64,000 bases of DNA from Ochotona curzoniae (GCF_017591425.1 NW_024464918.1:6942001-7006000), one strand, 5' to 3'. Shown: positions 1-12,985, counted from the stretch's first letter. A program made the numbers and translations. Notes: generated from the sequence alone by a model not told the origin.

Positions 1-1639
1 CCGAGGAATCCCCTCCAAAAAAAGAACTGTTAATTGTGAATCGCTTACGCCAGGTGAGAGAGGCTCCGTGCTTCCAGCTCTCACCTGACATAAGCAACTC
101 TGAATTAACTGGGAGTTTCTTTTTATAAACACCGTGTGGAGCCGTTTTCTTTTTTTTCCTCTGTGTGGTTAATTACTTCCTTGGGAGGTTTGTTTTAATA
201 GTTCCCATAACAAGACCATTATTGTCTAGCATAATCACTGGCTCATTTGCTTTGGTACCCTGTCTTTCCCAAACAAGGGCTATGCTGACCAGGACCGGAG
301 TTGGTGGCAGGCTGGCTGGCTGCGCCAGGAGAGGGCTCTCAATTCTGCCTGCTGGGCAGCCCTTAAGCCTGGGGACCTCCACAGTGCCTCTTCCAGCTCC
401 AACACTTCAGAATTTGGGTTTTGCCAGGTGGGAGCCGGGATCAGGGGCAGAACTGGTGGAGAAGGAGGTTGTGGCTCAGTGCGCGTTGGGGGAACCCAGT
501 CTCCTGGGTGCCTCCCCTCTCCTAGGTGTGGGATTCCAGCAATTTGCTATGCTTTCAACTGCTGACATGTAACAGGGAAGACAGCCAGGAGAGCAGCTTC
601 TTTCTGGAAGAGGAGGCTGATCTGTAAGCAACTGCTGTGCGCAGTGAAATCTCACAGACGCTGGAAAAAGACAGTGAGCTCTGCCAGCAGTCACTGGACT
701 CTGACTCATGAAAAAAAAAATTGTGTTGGGCAGCTATGCCTCCCCTTTCTTAACAAAATGAATGAAGGTGGCTTCTCTCTGGGTTGTGTTTCGGGAAAGT
801 GCAAGTGAACTAATGAGAGCTCTGTAAAACATATCAGGTCTCTGAACTCGTTTTTGACTGTGAACCATAGTAGTGCATGAGGTCCGGTGGTGTACCACAG
901 CAGACTTCGATCAGAGAAATGACAATGTCCAGTAAGAATGATGAAATGAAAGGTCTCATTCATCACACCGATGGACTGTACCCCATTTTGGAAGGTGCTG
1001 AAGTGGACACATAGGGGCTGTGAAGGTAGCAGCTGACTTAATGTGGCCGCTGATTCCTGGAGCGCAGAGACCAGCACACAGTGGGACTACAGGCGTCAAG
1101 TGTTCAACAAAATAACTGCATTCACAGAGCCTCGTTCACTCTGAAACAGCTTTTTGCCCTGAGTGATTCCTGACCATCAAGTCATTTGGTAAGGGAGACC
1201 ACAGACCTGTGCTCATGTTAGGAGATCAGATGGCCCGTGTGCTAATTCTATCCCAGTGAGTCACAGAACATTAGGGAGTAGAGAAAGGAATATGATTTAG
1301 AGCAGGGTGGGCAATCCCTTTGCCCCCGTCATGGGTCATCAAGGAACTCATTGAGGCTTTGATAGCCTGGGGTTTCTACCATGGAGGAAGAAAGTAGCTA
1401 TGTACCAGATCTCAGGAAACTGGGAATGGCTGTATTCTAGTGGAGGAAATTATATAGATTAAATGACAAGCATACCTAGTTATGCAAGACAAACACATTC
1501 AGGAGATTTGTTAAACAGTGTAGTCAGTGATTCTAGCCAACAATCTTGCATTACACACTTGCACTTCACTAGGAGGACAGTCCTTTTGCTTTCTTACCAC
1601 ACAAAAGCATCAAACCAAACACACCCAATATTCACAGTA

Positions 1640-1790
1640 ATAGAATAATAAAGATGGTGGGAGGAAACTTTGACCTGGAGGGTAGTGACAGTTGCACAGG
1701 TGTGGACTTACCCCTAAATCTGTTGAGATGGACACACCAAATGCATACAGACTGCTGCATGTCAATCATATCTCAATAAAACATATTATT
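1640..1790 (+). repeat. Possible old L1-type LINE 3' fragment
   Basis: 'gtagtgacagttgcacaggt' and 'gtcaatcatatctcaataaa' resemble the 3' end of old L1 elements. Weak evidence. Confidence 0.35.
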
Positions 1791-2007
1791 GAGGGACACT
1801 GAATTCCATATGATTTTTCATACATCATGAAATGAATGTTACTCTTTTTTTTCCTTTTTTTGAGAATTTCTCTGTCATCAATTAAAAATGTTAAAACCAC
1901 TATGAGTTTCTGGGCCAGGTCTGGGTCACAGGTTGTATTTTGTGGACTGTGCACTTGGAAAGCAGGGCTGGTATGGTTGTCAGTATTATCACTGATGGCC
2001 ATACTAA

Positions 2008-2140
2008 TAAACATGACTTAGCCACCCTCCAGGCCTTGGTTTCCTCATCTGAAAGTGACATCTGAGAATGCTATGAGGACAAAAGCAAGCACTGCTCATG
2101 ATGTCTTAGCAGTATGAGGTACCAATAGTTACCACCAGGG
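2008..2140 (+). repeat. MIR fragment
   Basis: 'gccttggtttcctcatctga' followed by 'gaatgctatgaggacaaaag' matches the MIR core order. It is an ancient mammal-wide SINE. Confidence 0.55.
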
Positions 2141-2277
2141 TCACCAACTGTTAACTCCCAACCACCTTGAGAGGTCTGATACGACCAGTCACCCTCACGG
2201 CAGCACCAGTGCCCAGCTGCCTTTGTGTAGGCATGCCTACTTGAGTATCCAAAGCTGGCATCAAACCCCAGGCCTCA

Positions 2278-2709
<432 letters not shown>

Positions 2710-3410
2710 TCACAGTGGGGCCCGTGCCTGCCTTCCAAAGAAACGGAGGAAGCAGGTCAGACAAGGCCACGCATGCAGGTGCAAGACGGAGTGGGGGCAC
2801 AGATGCAGGGACTTCCCAGCAGCCACTGACCTGGGTGCAGGGGTCAGAGCAACTTTCCCCAAGTGGGGAGTTCAGTGCACATCCCAGACCAGGCTGCCAG
2901 ATTAGCTAGGCTGTGCTCTCGAGCCAGGAGTTCAGGCTTACAGCTACCTCAACTGAAGCTTTTCTTTCTGTTTCTCTTACTCTTCCCTCCTGCTCCTCTC
3001 ACTCTCTCTCCCTCTCTTTTTAAAAGTGCCTGCTGCAGAAAAGTAAAAAAAAAAAAATTCCTATCAATCCAGGACAGAGGCAAGATGCCCTCCGTCTTTC
3101 AGAATTTTAGAGATAAATTTACATATGATTATCACAAGTTTTTCATGACCCAGACTGGATGGCTCTACTGGGCTATTTTCATATTCTTGTAATATTTAGT
3201 TTTAAGGGGCACTTAAGAATGTTGGCTGTCTATCACTCAATCTATTTATGGCACAATTTAAAAATACTGCAGGATTTGAAGGCTGAGAAAGAGTAGGTGC
3301 TGGGTGCCACGGATTGGGGAAAAGATAGAGGAATACATACATATATTCTGCACAAGGACAGGATGGCAGGGGGAAGGTGATGTGTGTTGTGTGGCTTTGT
3401 TTTCTTCGTA

Positions 3411-3454
3411 TGTGTGTGTGTGAGAGAGAGAGAGAGAAAGGAAGAGAGAGAGAG
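3411..3454 (+). repeat. TG then GA microsatellite
   Basis: A short TG run passes into GA repeats with AAGG interruptions. Confidence 0.9.
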
Positions 3455-3676
3455 AACGCATCAGCAGCCTATGCATTTTCCTCTTGACATGAACTTGGGG
3501 TGGAGAGAGGCTGAATGGGAAGAGAAGAGAAGGGCTCTAAACAGGGATGAGGAATGCCCCTGCAGCCAAGCCTCCAAGGCCCTTCAAAAGATGGAGAGAG
3601 AAGCACAGATGGGGGTGATGTGGCCACGCTCACAAAACCTGGCAAGAATTTCTAGAGATGTTTTCCTTCCTCTTTG

Positions 3677-3760
3677 TTTTAACAGCTTTACTGAGGCATA
3701 ATGCACGTACCACAGAATTTACCTGTTCGTAAGCATACAAAATGACTTCTAGGAAATTGA
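3677..3760 (+). repeat. Possible old L1-type LINE fragment
   Basis: 'tttaacagctttactgaggc' and 'ataatgcacgtaccacagaa' resemble a common old L1 3' segment (tttattgagatataattcac). Confidence 0.4.
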
Positions 3761-3923
3761 TAGAGTCATGCAATCTAGGTATGCTTTCTTACTTCATTTA
3801 AATATAACCCAGCGATCACTTCATTCCTCTATTCCCTGCCTCCCTAAAGTAACTCTCCCAAACATTTAAATCCTACATCTTTTCCCTGCCTTTGCTGCCA
3901 TCTTCATTTTGTCATATAATTTA

Positions 3924-4245
3924 AGAGCTATTTATTTGAGAGTCAGTTACAGAGAGACGAGGAGAGACAGAGAGAAAAGGGGACCTTCTTCTTGCTGGTT
4001 CACTCTCCAGATGTCCACAATGACTAGGGCTTGATCAGGCTGGGGTCAAGAGCTTCTTCCAGGCCCCCTACATGGATAGCAGGGGTCCAAACACTTTGGT
4101 TATCTTCCATTACATTATGTAGGTCATGTGTATTGAGCTGGATCTGAAGCAGAGCAACCAGGATTTGAACTGGCAGTCATGTGGGATACCAACTTCATGA
4201 AAATCAACAGCTTTATCTGCCATGCCACAGAAATGCCAGCCCCCA
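3924..4245 (-). repeat. CSINE (lagomorph C-repeat SINE)
   Basis: On the plus strand it reads as a reverse copy: 'tatttatttgag' tail, 'gctggttcactctccagatg', 'gagctggatctgaagcagag' and a terminal 'atgccagccccc'. It is moderately diverged and near full length. It is sense relative to TENM2. Confidence 0.85.
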
Positions 4246-5412
4246 AATCTATTTTAAATTATACAAAGCATAGGCTGGATGGGTTCAAGATGGAGAAAGA
4301 AACAGTTTTATAATGAGGGGGGATAATTGATCGGAAATCTTCCTGGTTCAAACCTTGGGAATCAACAGTGTGCATGCCTGCTCCTGTTCTCTCTAGCATT
4401 CTAAAGGCCTTCCTCTGACATCTTTTCTCTCCTCTTGTCTCAAGCGCCCTTTACAAGGATGTAACCTAACTGTGCACATGACAGTGGTGGGAGTTGGAAG
4501 GATCCCTCTGAAAAAAGGCCTGGAGGGTCTGCATTTGAGTTCTACTTCTTCACAGCGTCCTCAGGGCTTGTTCCCTCCTGTCCTGTCCAGAATATGGGGG
4601 CGGATCAGGAACTGAGAGAAGAGGGTTGGAAACAGAGATGTTCTAGCAGGACAGTCTGCAGGATGACGCTGCACTGTCCTGAGAGGAGAAGCAAGGAGGT
4701 TAGTACCAGGGAATTTGCTTTCTCGTGCTGCACACCTGACATGGCATTCGGGATGCTTGGGGGAGAAGCCAGCTCCCGTTGTAGAGAAATGCCATAAATG
4801 CTTCTGCAGGGGCACAAGAGAGAGCTGGGTAGGAAAGGCCCAAGGGACATGTCACAGGTGCTGAAGGGAGAGAGAATATCTCTAAGCTCCAGCCACCTGC
4901 AGCTAGGATTTCTACCAGCAGAATTCTGGGGAACGTATCATACAGAATACACTAAATGACAGACGTACCAAACACCTGCTCCGCAGGGTATCTATTACAT
5001 GAGCTTTGTTATTGAGTGACTTTGAGGTCTTCTGTCTCACTAAAATCATCCCCACAGTCTCCACAGAAGGCTCATTGTGTAAGAAACCCACGTCCACTAC
5101 CTAAAATCTGAATCTGCAAAGAGCACTACCATGTCTGTCAGCAATACTTAAAATATATGTGTTCTTAGATTGAATGAGCCTTTTCCCTTTCTTTCTTTCT
5201 TGGTCCTTCCCCCCTGCCTCCAACCCCGACCAACTGAAGTGAGATAAACAGACCACAGTAGCGGGTTTTCTCCACATCATACGAGGGAGATGAAAACACG
5301 AACAGTAGGAAGCTGGCAAATCTCTGAGAAGTTTCGGGGCAGCTGGGAATTAATGGACAGGACTTTGCTTTTAGCTTGAAGAGGAAGAAAGCAGCCTTGG
5401 TAGGTGCGTGGC

Positions 5413-5425
5413 GTTGCTAGGCAAC
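5413..5425. promoter_or_regulatory. RFX-type X-box motif
   Basis: gttgctaggcaac closely fits the RFX dimer site (GTTGCC-N-GGCAAC type). The motif is seen directly; binding is inferred. Confidence 0.4.
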
Positions 5426-5882
5426 CCCAAGCTACCCTCCCCAGCACAAGTTCATTCTGCTGGTGGCCTTGTGAGGAGGTGATTCTTTGTGCTTGTGAAG
5501 TGCAAAGCCAGCTTCTGCTTGAGGGAAAACAAAACGTAGGAAGTAATTAGTCTGGAGGGCAAATGGGTATCAGGTGGCAGCTTTTCTCTGGAGAGGAGGC
5601 AATAACTGAAGTTGCATCCGGCTGATGGGCTCCTAGTTGGGCATCCTCATCTGAGAAGTCTCTTATGTGACGTTTTCTGGGTTTCAGCCAGCACTGCCAA
5701 CTTCCCTGTTCATGTCCCTCTAAGACCAGCGACCTAAAGTCCCTTAAGGCACACCTGTTTGATTTCTTGGGTATGCAGCAGCTAGAGCTGGCTCCCTGAA
5801 GGCTTCCTACCCTGTTGTGTCCCCAGACCACTGGTTCTCTACAGGGACTCTTCTGTCCATCCTTTTCTTTCCATAGGACACT

Positions 5883-6050
5883 CTGCAAGGTCTGGAGGCA
5901 TTTTTGATTGTCATGATTTAGGGAGGACATAAAAGCTACATCTAGCGGACCTGGGTTGCTGCTTTGCATCCTGCAACATACAAGGCAGCCCTGTAAACAA
6001 AGAAGAGAATAGTGCAGTGTGTCCACTGTGCCAAAGCTGAGAAATCCTGC
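5883..6050 (+). mobile_element. MER20-type DNA transposon fossil
   Basis: 'tctggaggcatttttgattg', 'gcatcctgcaacatacaagg' and 'ccaaagctgagaaatcctg' match the order of the nonautonomous hAT element MER20. It is ancient and immobile. Confidence 0.7.
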
Positions 6051-6345
6051 CCATAATTAGAAAGTCCCAGGAAATGTGACAGGCAGGGTTCCCACTGCCT
6101 GGCTCAGTTGCATGCACACAGTAGGTAACTGAATAAATTGCAAACAATCAAGTGAGGCTCCGTCACTTCCATCCGATTCTTGTATACGAAGTCTTTTGAG
6201 TGTTGTGTGAGACAATAATTGGGACCTCCCCACCCAAAGCCAGAAGTCTACCTCCTAGGGAGGATGTTCAAGGGCAACAGTGATGTCTTGGGCTGGCTTT
6301 GTCTATTTCAAGTTATAGGAAGCTAATGCAGCAACTTGCCACTAA

Positions 6346-6400
6346 GGGAAGGAAGGAAGGAAGGAAGGAAGGAAGGAAGAAAGAATGGACAGACAGACAG
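6346..6400 (+). repeat. GGAA then GACA tetranucleotide repeat
   Basis: About eight GGAA units (6347-6378) are followed by GACA units near 6388-6400. Confidence 0.9.
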
Positions 6401-6639
6401 GCAGAAAGACACAACAAAACCATGCCCTTCTTCCTTAGTCCTTAGTCCTTCGAACTCCAGACCTGGACTCCAACTTGTGTCTCAGCAGTTTCATCTCTTC
6501 ACATCTGAGCATCTAAAGCTCAACACCATTCAGTCTTCACTCCCATTCTCCAATGAACGGCACACTCCTGACCCTAGTACTCAAGCTATACACTGCGGTA
6601 TCCCCAACTACTTTCCCCTTCCACTACACCTCTTAACCC

Positions 6640-7125
6640 CTGTAACAAATTGCAGGCAAGCCCTGCCAATCCTCCTCCTGACCTATCCCACCTCATCAAC
6701 AGCGTGAACTCAGCCCTCTACTCTCATCCTTACTGCTAACACATTCACCTGAGCCACTGCCATTTAGGTTCACCATTCTGGACACTGCTGAAAACATTTC
6801 AGTAGCTTTTTATTAACTCCTGTGTAAAGCCCAAGAATGTGGTCTACAGAATTTTCAGTAACCGGCTCCCACCACATCAGCCTACCTCCAGATCACCTTA
6901 TGCTTTGGTTAGACTTAAGCCACTCGGCCTGCTCTTTGCCCTTGCCTCTTCTCCCTGACTTCAGTTTATCCTTCAGATTCCCCACTCACAATTTGTCTCC
7001 TGGGAGATTTCCCAGAATGTCAGTCCATTGGTTGTCGCAACCTTATCTCTTCCTAAATGTTGCCTTGTCCATCACTATATCACAAGAGTGTTACTGTCCT
7101 GGTGCTTGCTGGGCCACACAGTAGC
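6640..7125 (+). repeat. LINE-2 fragment
   Basis: 'caccacatcagcctacctcc', 'cctgctctttgcccttgcct' and 'tcctaaatgttgccttgtcc' follow the order of the L2 3' coding/UTR region. It is ancient and its open frames are not functional. Confidence 0.45.
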
Positions 7126-7690
7126 CCTTCTTGCAGACATTTTATTGTCAATGGCAGGAAAAGGGTCATACTAAATGTGAAAATAGCCTAACTGCAGTTT
7201 GAATGGTGCCTCTAGAATTGCACAGTGTGCAGCTGAATAGCTGCCCTGGGCATTTCCGGTATGGCGCAAGCCTGTTGGGGTGGCGCTATGTCTAGCTCAC
7301 TTGTTCTTGGGTTGCTAGTACCGGACAAACAGTTGCAAGGGGATGAGTGAACACGTAACTTCAGACTTAAACCAACATCCCAAAACCTTTGGCAGAGTGG
7401 AACAGGACAGCTTCCAAGACTTTTCCACACATAAATTCCAACCACTAAAAAAAGAAAACAGAAAAAAAAAATAAAGTCCTTCAACACAGTTACCAGGTAG
7501 GCAGGCTTTTTGCCTTTACAAAAATTAGGCATGAGCAAAATAACGTCTCGAGCACAGTAAAAAGGGGCGCATAAAATGTACTTGAAGAAAGCTATAATTA
7601 CCATAAAAGGCTTTTTCTCCAAAAGCATCAAGGCATGTTCTGCCATGTGCAGCAATTCAGAGAGAGAAATAAATGGCTAGTGTTTCATAA

Positions 7691-7767
7691 GGGGGGGGAG
7701 AGGGAGGGGGGGAGAGGGAGGAAGGGAGGGAGAGAGAAAGAGAGAGAGAGGGGGAGAGGGAGAGAGT
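7691..7767 (+). repeat. G-rich purine tract
   Basis: A run of eight G, then more GGG-plus runs separated by A or AGA, grading into GA repeats. It is a pure purine strand over about 75 bp and could form a G-quadruplex or triplex. Confidence 0.85.
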
Positions 7768-7974
7768 TTTAACAGTCAGCATCAAACATGCCTTAGAAAA
7801 ACATGAAGGACAACAGGCTACCTAGATGGAAATGTGAGTGAGAACATCAGACAGGCTGCACGTAGCAAGGGCAGCCAGCTGACAAGGGAAGCAGGTGCTC
7901 CCTGCCTAGAGACTGACCACAAAGGGTGAACACTCACGCAAACTTTCTTCTTACCAAGAGGAAAACCATAAGCT

Positions 7975-8222
7975 GGTTTGGAGTCAGCTAGACGTGCCTC
8001 TCATTGGTCATGTGAGCTCGGATTGGTAGGCCGCCTCTCAGAATCTCACTCTCTGTGAAATGATCTGTTTTCCTAATCACTCTTACTTATTGCCCTTTTC
8101 AAGAGAATACAACCTCCAGGAAGGTAGATACTTTTGTTTGTCATGCTATTGACATTGTCTCTGTCTTGAAAAAATGATTGGCAAATAACAGACACTCCAT
8201 AAATGTTTGTTGACTGAGCAGT
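7975..8222 (+). repeat. MIR and L2-3'-end-like fragments
   Basis: 'ttggagtcagctagacgtgc' and 'ctcactctctgtgaaatgat' fit MIR. From about 8104 'caacctccaggaaggtagat' and 'actccataaatgtttgttga' fit the L2 3' end. Confidence 0.5.
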
Positions 8223-9511
8223 GTGACGGGACTGATGACGATGCTTATTTTATATAGATGCCCAAAGTCTGGAAGGAAATGATAAAGGAAAGCATTCTGG
8301 CAGAGCTTGTCATATAGTCAGTGCTCAACAGGTGCTTGATAAAGCTGTTGTTTTCGCACATCTTAAGAGTTAGTGTGAGACCTTCCCTTGCTGGCCAATT
8401 CTCAAGTGCATGCTGTTTCTCTTGCCACTCTCTCAGGGCTTATTCTGTTTCAAGTGAAGAAAAAAAGAAAAAGAGAAATTGCAGGGACATCCTCTGAGTG
8501 GGTTGTCACACGCTAGGAAATCTACATCCCCTCTCTGAACAGGAGCAACAAAGCCAGCCATGCGGTTTTGCTCGTCTCAGCCAGAAGAAAGCCCACTGGA
8601 GCACAGGGCAGCGAGGAGAGGCAAGAGACTTGAAGGCACAGCAAACAGTGGCTTTCCCTCTGGGGAAGACTTAGCGTCTTCATTGTTAACTTAATTAGAC
8701 TCCCCTCCTCCCCTAAGCTGTTTTAAATGTCACTGTTTTCCTGGAGCTGTGTGCGGCTAGCGCTAAGGGGTGCACACGAATGGGAATAGTGAATGAGCGT
8801 GCCTACCATTACATCCCAAAACTCCGTACCCTTGGGGTGGGTGGGGTGGATGGGTTGGCGCTCACCAATGGGGGTAAGGAGAGCCATTTCTGCTAAATTA
8901 CAGGGGCAAAGGCTCAGAAGAGAAATCTGTTGCTTTGGGATTCTATGGGACAAACCTCTGTCTTGCTTTACAAGACTGCCTGCCAAGGAAGTACTCTGGT
9001 CTCTGGCTTGTCCCTCTTGCCCATGTGAGCTCTGCTTCTACACAGAGTTGGGTTGAGCCTGCACTGGAAAAGCTGTCCCAGCGCTGTCACAAAAGGACAT
9101 GGACAACTGAGACGCAGATACTGTTCTTTGTCTCAGCAGCGTGCGTACATCTCTGAGCATATGTGTGGGTTCAAGAGTGGGGGGCACTGTGAAGGCCTGC
9201 AATCCTGTCCATGGTCTGCTGAGGAGCAGCTGTCTTCTGCCTACAGGGCGAGGAGCCTTCTCTTCCCTGCTCTCCCCAGCAGCCGCGGAATCCAGCTGTC
9301 TATACCACACGTGTCCTCCATGCACCTGCATTCTCACTGATCAGCATCATTTCTGTCTGTGTGGCAAGAAAAAAGCAGCAGCTCAGCCTGGGCTGCGGAA
9401 ACACTGTTGAATTTAAAGCAAGCAACCCTTTCACCCCTTAAAGAAAAAGGGGGAGAGAGACACATCCAATGTTGTAGTGATGTTTCAGGATCTTGTTGAA
9501 TTTTTTAAAAT

Positions 9512-9790
9512 GTATTTTCCTTATCTTATTCCAGAGGTAGGGACAGACAGAAAATCTCATGTACTGATTCTTCCAAATGCCTAAGATGTTTGGGGCTGGG
9601 CCAGAAAGCAAGAGTTGGGGGCTCAAGACAGATTGTTAAAGTGGGTGACAGGAACCCAATGACTTCAGCCATAACTGCTGCCTCTCCAGATGTGCATCTG
9701 AAGGAAGCTGGGACAGGGAGCCAGAGGACCCTATGCAAGCAAGGCTATGGCTGTGACAGGTAGATGTTCTAATTGCTAAGCTAAGCTCTT
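9512..9790 (-). repeat. Degenerate CSINE
   Basis: A weak reverse-copy pattern: 'gtactgattcttccaaatgc', 'aggaagctgggacagggagc', then 'ttctaattgctaagctaagc' matching the reversed 5' tRNA-like end. It is old or heavily mutated. Confidence 0.5.
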
Positions 9791-10177
9791 TTACATCATC
9801 ACTATTGTTTTTCAAATAAATGATCACATGACAGGAAACAGAGAGTCTAGCCAGTGATACCAGGGCACAGTTGCTGGGACTGAAATCCTATGCCCGTTAC
9901 CTAGTGATTCTTTATCCCCTAGTAGCACTGGGGCTGGACGCAAACTGTGTCTTCCTTGAGACACCTGCTTCGCTTTTGCTGGGATATCATCTTTCTTTAT
10001 TCCACTGCAACTACATTCCTGAGGCTATGGTGGCCCAGTGATAAGAGTTGGGTTAGTTTCATCATGTTGCTGTCCTGTACCCCAACTCCTGGCTGTCCCT
10101 GCTGAAAATAAACAAAGCCAAACACTCTCTAGGAGCCTTTTCACTGCTTTAGATTAGATCAGCTCTTCTCGAAAAGT

Positions 10178-10350
10178 CCCTAGCCCAGCAGTTCCAGCTC
10201 CCCTGGATTCTTGGGAGAGATGCACCTTCATGAGCTCCATCCAGGACCTATTCAAATAGATCCTCTTGGGTTTTGGGCCCAGCCATCTGCATTTTCACAA
10301 GCCCTCCAATGGTTCTGGATACCTGCTAAGTGTGAGAACTACTGCTTTTT
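10178..10350 (+). mobile_element. MER5A-like DNA transposon fossil
   Basis: 'ttttgggcccagccatctgc', 'ttcacaagccctccaatggt' and 'taagtgtgagaactactgct' follow MER5A (hAT-Charlie) through its 3' end. Confidence 0.55.
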
Positions 10351-10659
10351 GCTAAGCCCCCCAAAGGGTCTCAATCACCTTGAATTTTCTCCCTCATTTT
10401 ACATCACTGATACTCTCACTCACTGGCTTTCAGTAGACCCTACTGTATTCTACAACATAGCCCAGATAGCTCTTTTGGGATCTTCTGGATCTCTCTCCCT
10501 CAACTATATTTCTTGCACACACTTCAGCTAAAGCCTTTATCTTCAGCTCAGATGACTTAAGTTCAAGAATCCCTCTCCATCACAAATACCATCTTCCTCC
10601 CTTAGGGCACACAGCAGGATTCTAATCTATCCTGGGTTTACAGCATTGGGTCATGCCAA

Positions 10660-10825
10660 GGCTGCACTTCTGGAATCACTGGGAAGTATAAGCCAATATC
10701 CATGTTAAGATACACGACAATGAAATTGGAGTCTCTGAAAATGAGATGCAGGCACCAGTATTTTCCCATTTCAGATCTCCCCTGGTGATTCCTACGTGCA
10801 GAAGAGGTTGAGAATCCATGGCATA
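10660..10825 (+). mobile_element. Possible MER5-group DNA transposon fossil
   Basis: 'tcccctggtgattcctacgt' then 'gaagaggttgagaatccatg' resembles the 3' part of MER5A. The 5' part is weak. Confidence 0.4.
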
Positions 10826-11130
10826 ATACAACCTTCCTGGGAGTATATGAGTCTGCAAGCTGTAAAGTCTTGCATTCATTATCTATAGCTTTATCTCCAA
10901 TGCCCACCCCAGTCTCTAGCCTTAAGATACTTGTTGAATGAATGCATTAAAAAATCCATACAGCTTTTTTTTTTTTAATGCTCTACTCTGTCTTTGATTT
11001 GGCATCCAGGTAAAAAGAGAATCATCTTGCAGAGTATACACTATGCCCCTGAAAAGATGATATTTTCCAAGAACGAACAGCAGCTGGTGCTGGCACAAGG
11101 TCCCCAACTAAGCTGATGACAGGAGCTGTA

Positions 11131-11151
11131 GTGTGTGTGTGTGTGTGTGTT
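11131..11151 (+). repeat. GT microsatellite
   Basis: Ten GT units, uninterrupted. Confidence 0.9.
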
Positions 11152-11789
11152 TGTATCAGTGCAACATGAGCAAAAGAGACAGACTAGAGACCCAGTGTGG
11201 AGGGAGAGAAGGCATACTGCTAGATTCAGAGGGTGACAAGTGACTCATGCACGTGGAGGAGGTACCATTAAGTAGGTTCAATAGTTAAACTTGGTTCTTG
11301 GAGGATAAACAAGTTGTTGATTCTTAAATTATTCTATGAGTTGCTTATTCCCACAGCTGTCCAGCAAATAATGAATGTGGGCCCTACCTGCCAGTATAGA
11401 AACAGGGACAAGGTGCAACTTTGATTTCTCGTTATTTTTAACCATCCAATCTCTACACCTATGAGCAACCTTATAGCCACAGGATGCTTATCAAAATACA
11501 AATAACATCTACGAGGCCAGTGCATACGCACTTGTCCCTTCAGTGTGACGGACAGCTCTCTTTTAACTAGTATAAAATCAGGTCAATGATAAATTGCCAT
11601 TTCAAGAAATATAAAGAAATCACTAAATGTTGGTTTTGGAAGGATATTAAAAGAGCTACACAAAAAATTTGCCCCAGGGCTAAAATTTTGCATTTAGGAA
11701 GTTTTTTTTTTTTTTAAAATAATAACAGAAATAACAAACTTTCGTATAGACATTTCAGGATGCCTGGCACTTTAATGTACCTTTCAGGC

Positions 11790-11915
11790 ATGGGTTCATC
11801 GCCCATGGGAACATTTCAAAAAGCTCATGGAAAATGGACCTCACACATGAGCTTCTTTGGGTGCATGAAATTTTGAAATCTAGCCATAATTTTTTTTTCA
11901 TAATAAGTACTCTTG
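11790..11915. mobile_element. Palindromic-ended repeat, copy 1
   Basis: 'acatttcaaaaagctcatgg' then 'gaaattttgaaatctagcca' and 'catttaaagttcat'-type ends place it with the copy at 43017. I recall this short DNA-transposon-like repeat (acttcaaaaagttcatggaa) from other mammals, but cannot name it. Confidence 0.45.
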
Positions 11916-12042
11916 TATTATGATTCCCATTTTACACGTGATGAAATGCAAGCAGAGAAGCTAAATAACTTGGCCAAAGTAGCAGGATGGGTTAGAGGCG
12001 GAGCCAGGATCTTAATCAGCACACAGAATATGTAGTTTTCAG
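11906..12042 (-). repeat. MIR fragment
   Basis: 'attcccattttacacgtgat', 'agctaaataacttggccaaa' and 'aggcggagccaggatcttaa' follow the reversed MIR core. Confidence 0.7.
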
Positions 12043-12071
12043 CTTGGGTAACCAGTTGGCCCACCATGCCC

Positions 12072-12428
12072 AGACCTAAGTATTATTTATTTGTTTATTA
12101 AGATTTATTTTCTTTTTTTTTATTGGAAAGGCACGTATATAGAGAGGGGATGAGACAGAGAGGAAGATCTCTGTCCACTGATTCACTCCCCAAGTGGCCA
12201 CAATGGCTGGAGTTGAGCCAATCCAAAGCCGGAAGCCCAGAACCTCTCCTGGGTCTCCCACATAGGTGCAGGGTCCCAAGGCTCTGGGGTTGTCCTTGAC
12301 TGCTTTTCCAGGCCACAAGCAGGGAGCTGGATGGGAAGCGGGGCTGGCAGGATTAGAATCGACACCCATTAGTAATCCCAGCATGTGCAAGGCGAGGACC
12401 TTGGCTGCTAGGCTACTGCGCCGGGTCC
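12072..12428 (-). repeat. CSINE, full length, young-looking
   Basis: Reverse copy with an A/T-rich tail at the left ('tatttatttgtttattaaga'), 'gattcactccccaagtggcc', 'ccacaagcagggagctggat' and head 'ctactgcgccgggtc' at the right. The 'ccacaagcagggagctggat' wording recalls pika copies. Low divergence suggests a recent insertion. Confidence 0.9.
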
Positions 12429-12677
12429 TCTGTCTAGGTTTTAAAACTGAAACCTCTTGTCAAAGGAGATCCCAATAATCGATGATCATGGAGGACAGAG
12501 TAAGGACTGTGTTCTTTTCCTATGCTGTCAAAGGAGCAGAAGAGAGCAGCAGACGTGAAGTCCCCCAAGGAAAAAGGAGAGGACACTAAGTCCCTTGTTT
12601 GGGTTACTGCATTGGCCTTGCACTTGATCCTTCTGTTTCCTGGGGCTACATTATCAGGTCAGCTTTGCAGCATATAT

Positions 12678-12985
12678 TGGTGCTGTGGCTTAGTGGGTAA
12701 AGTTGCCGCCTGCCATGTTGGTGTCCCGTATGGGGGCTGGTTCTAGTCCTGGCTGCTCTATTTCTCATTCAATTTCCTACTAATATGCCTAGCAAGGCAA
12801 CAGAGGATGACCCAAGTGCCTGGAGCCTTACCCCCACATGAGAGAACGGAGAGAAGTTCCTGGCTTAGGGTCAGCTCGGCTCTGGCTGCTGCAGCCGTTT
12901 GGGGAGTGAACCAGTAGATGAAGGATCTGTTTGTCTTCTCTCTCCCTCCCTCTCATTCTACCTTTCAAATAAATACATGATTTTT
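12678..12985 (+). repeat. CSINE, full length
   Basis: Direct copy: head 'ggtgctgtggcttagtgggt' (A-box region), 'ggctggttctagtcctggct' (B-box region), 'ggggagtgaaccagtagatg', a CT-rich stretch and tail 'tttcaaataaatacatg'. It is antisense to TENM2 and stands head to head with the copy at 12072-12428. Confidence 0.9.

Noticed and set aside
2863..3192. Plus-strand open frame with a hydrophobic Leu/Phe run
   Set aside because: The hydrophobic run is a CT-rich low-complexity tract and there is no start context or homologous pattern.
5547..6026. 159-codon minus-strand open frame
   Set aside because: It crosses a MER20 fossil and has no recognisable domain or codon signature.
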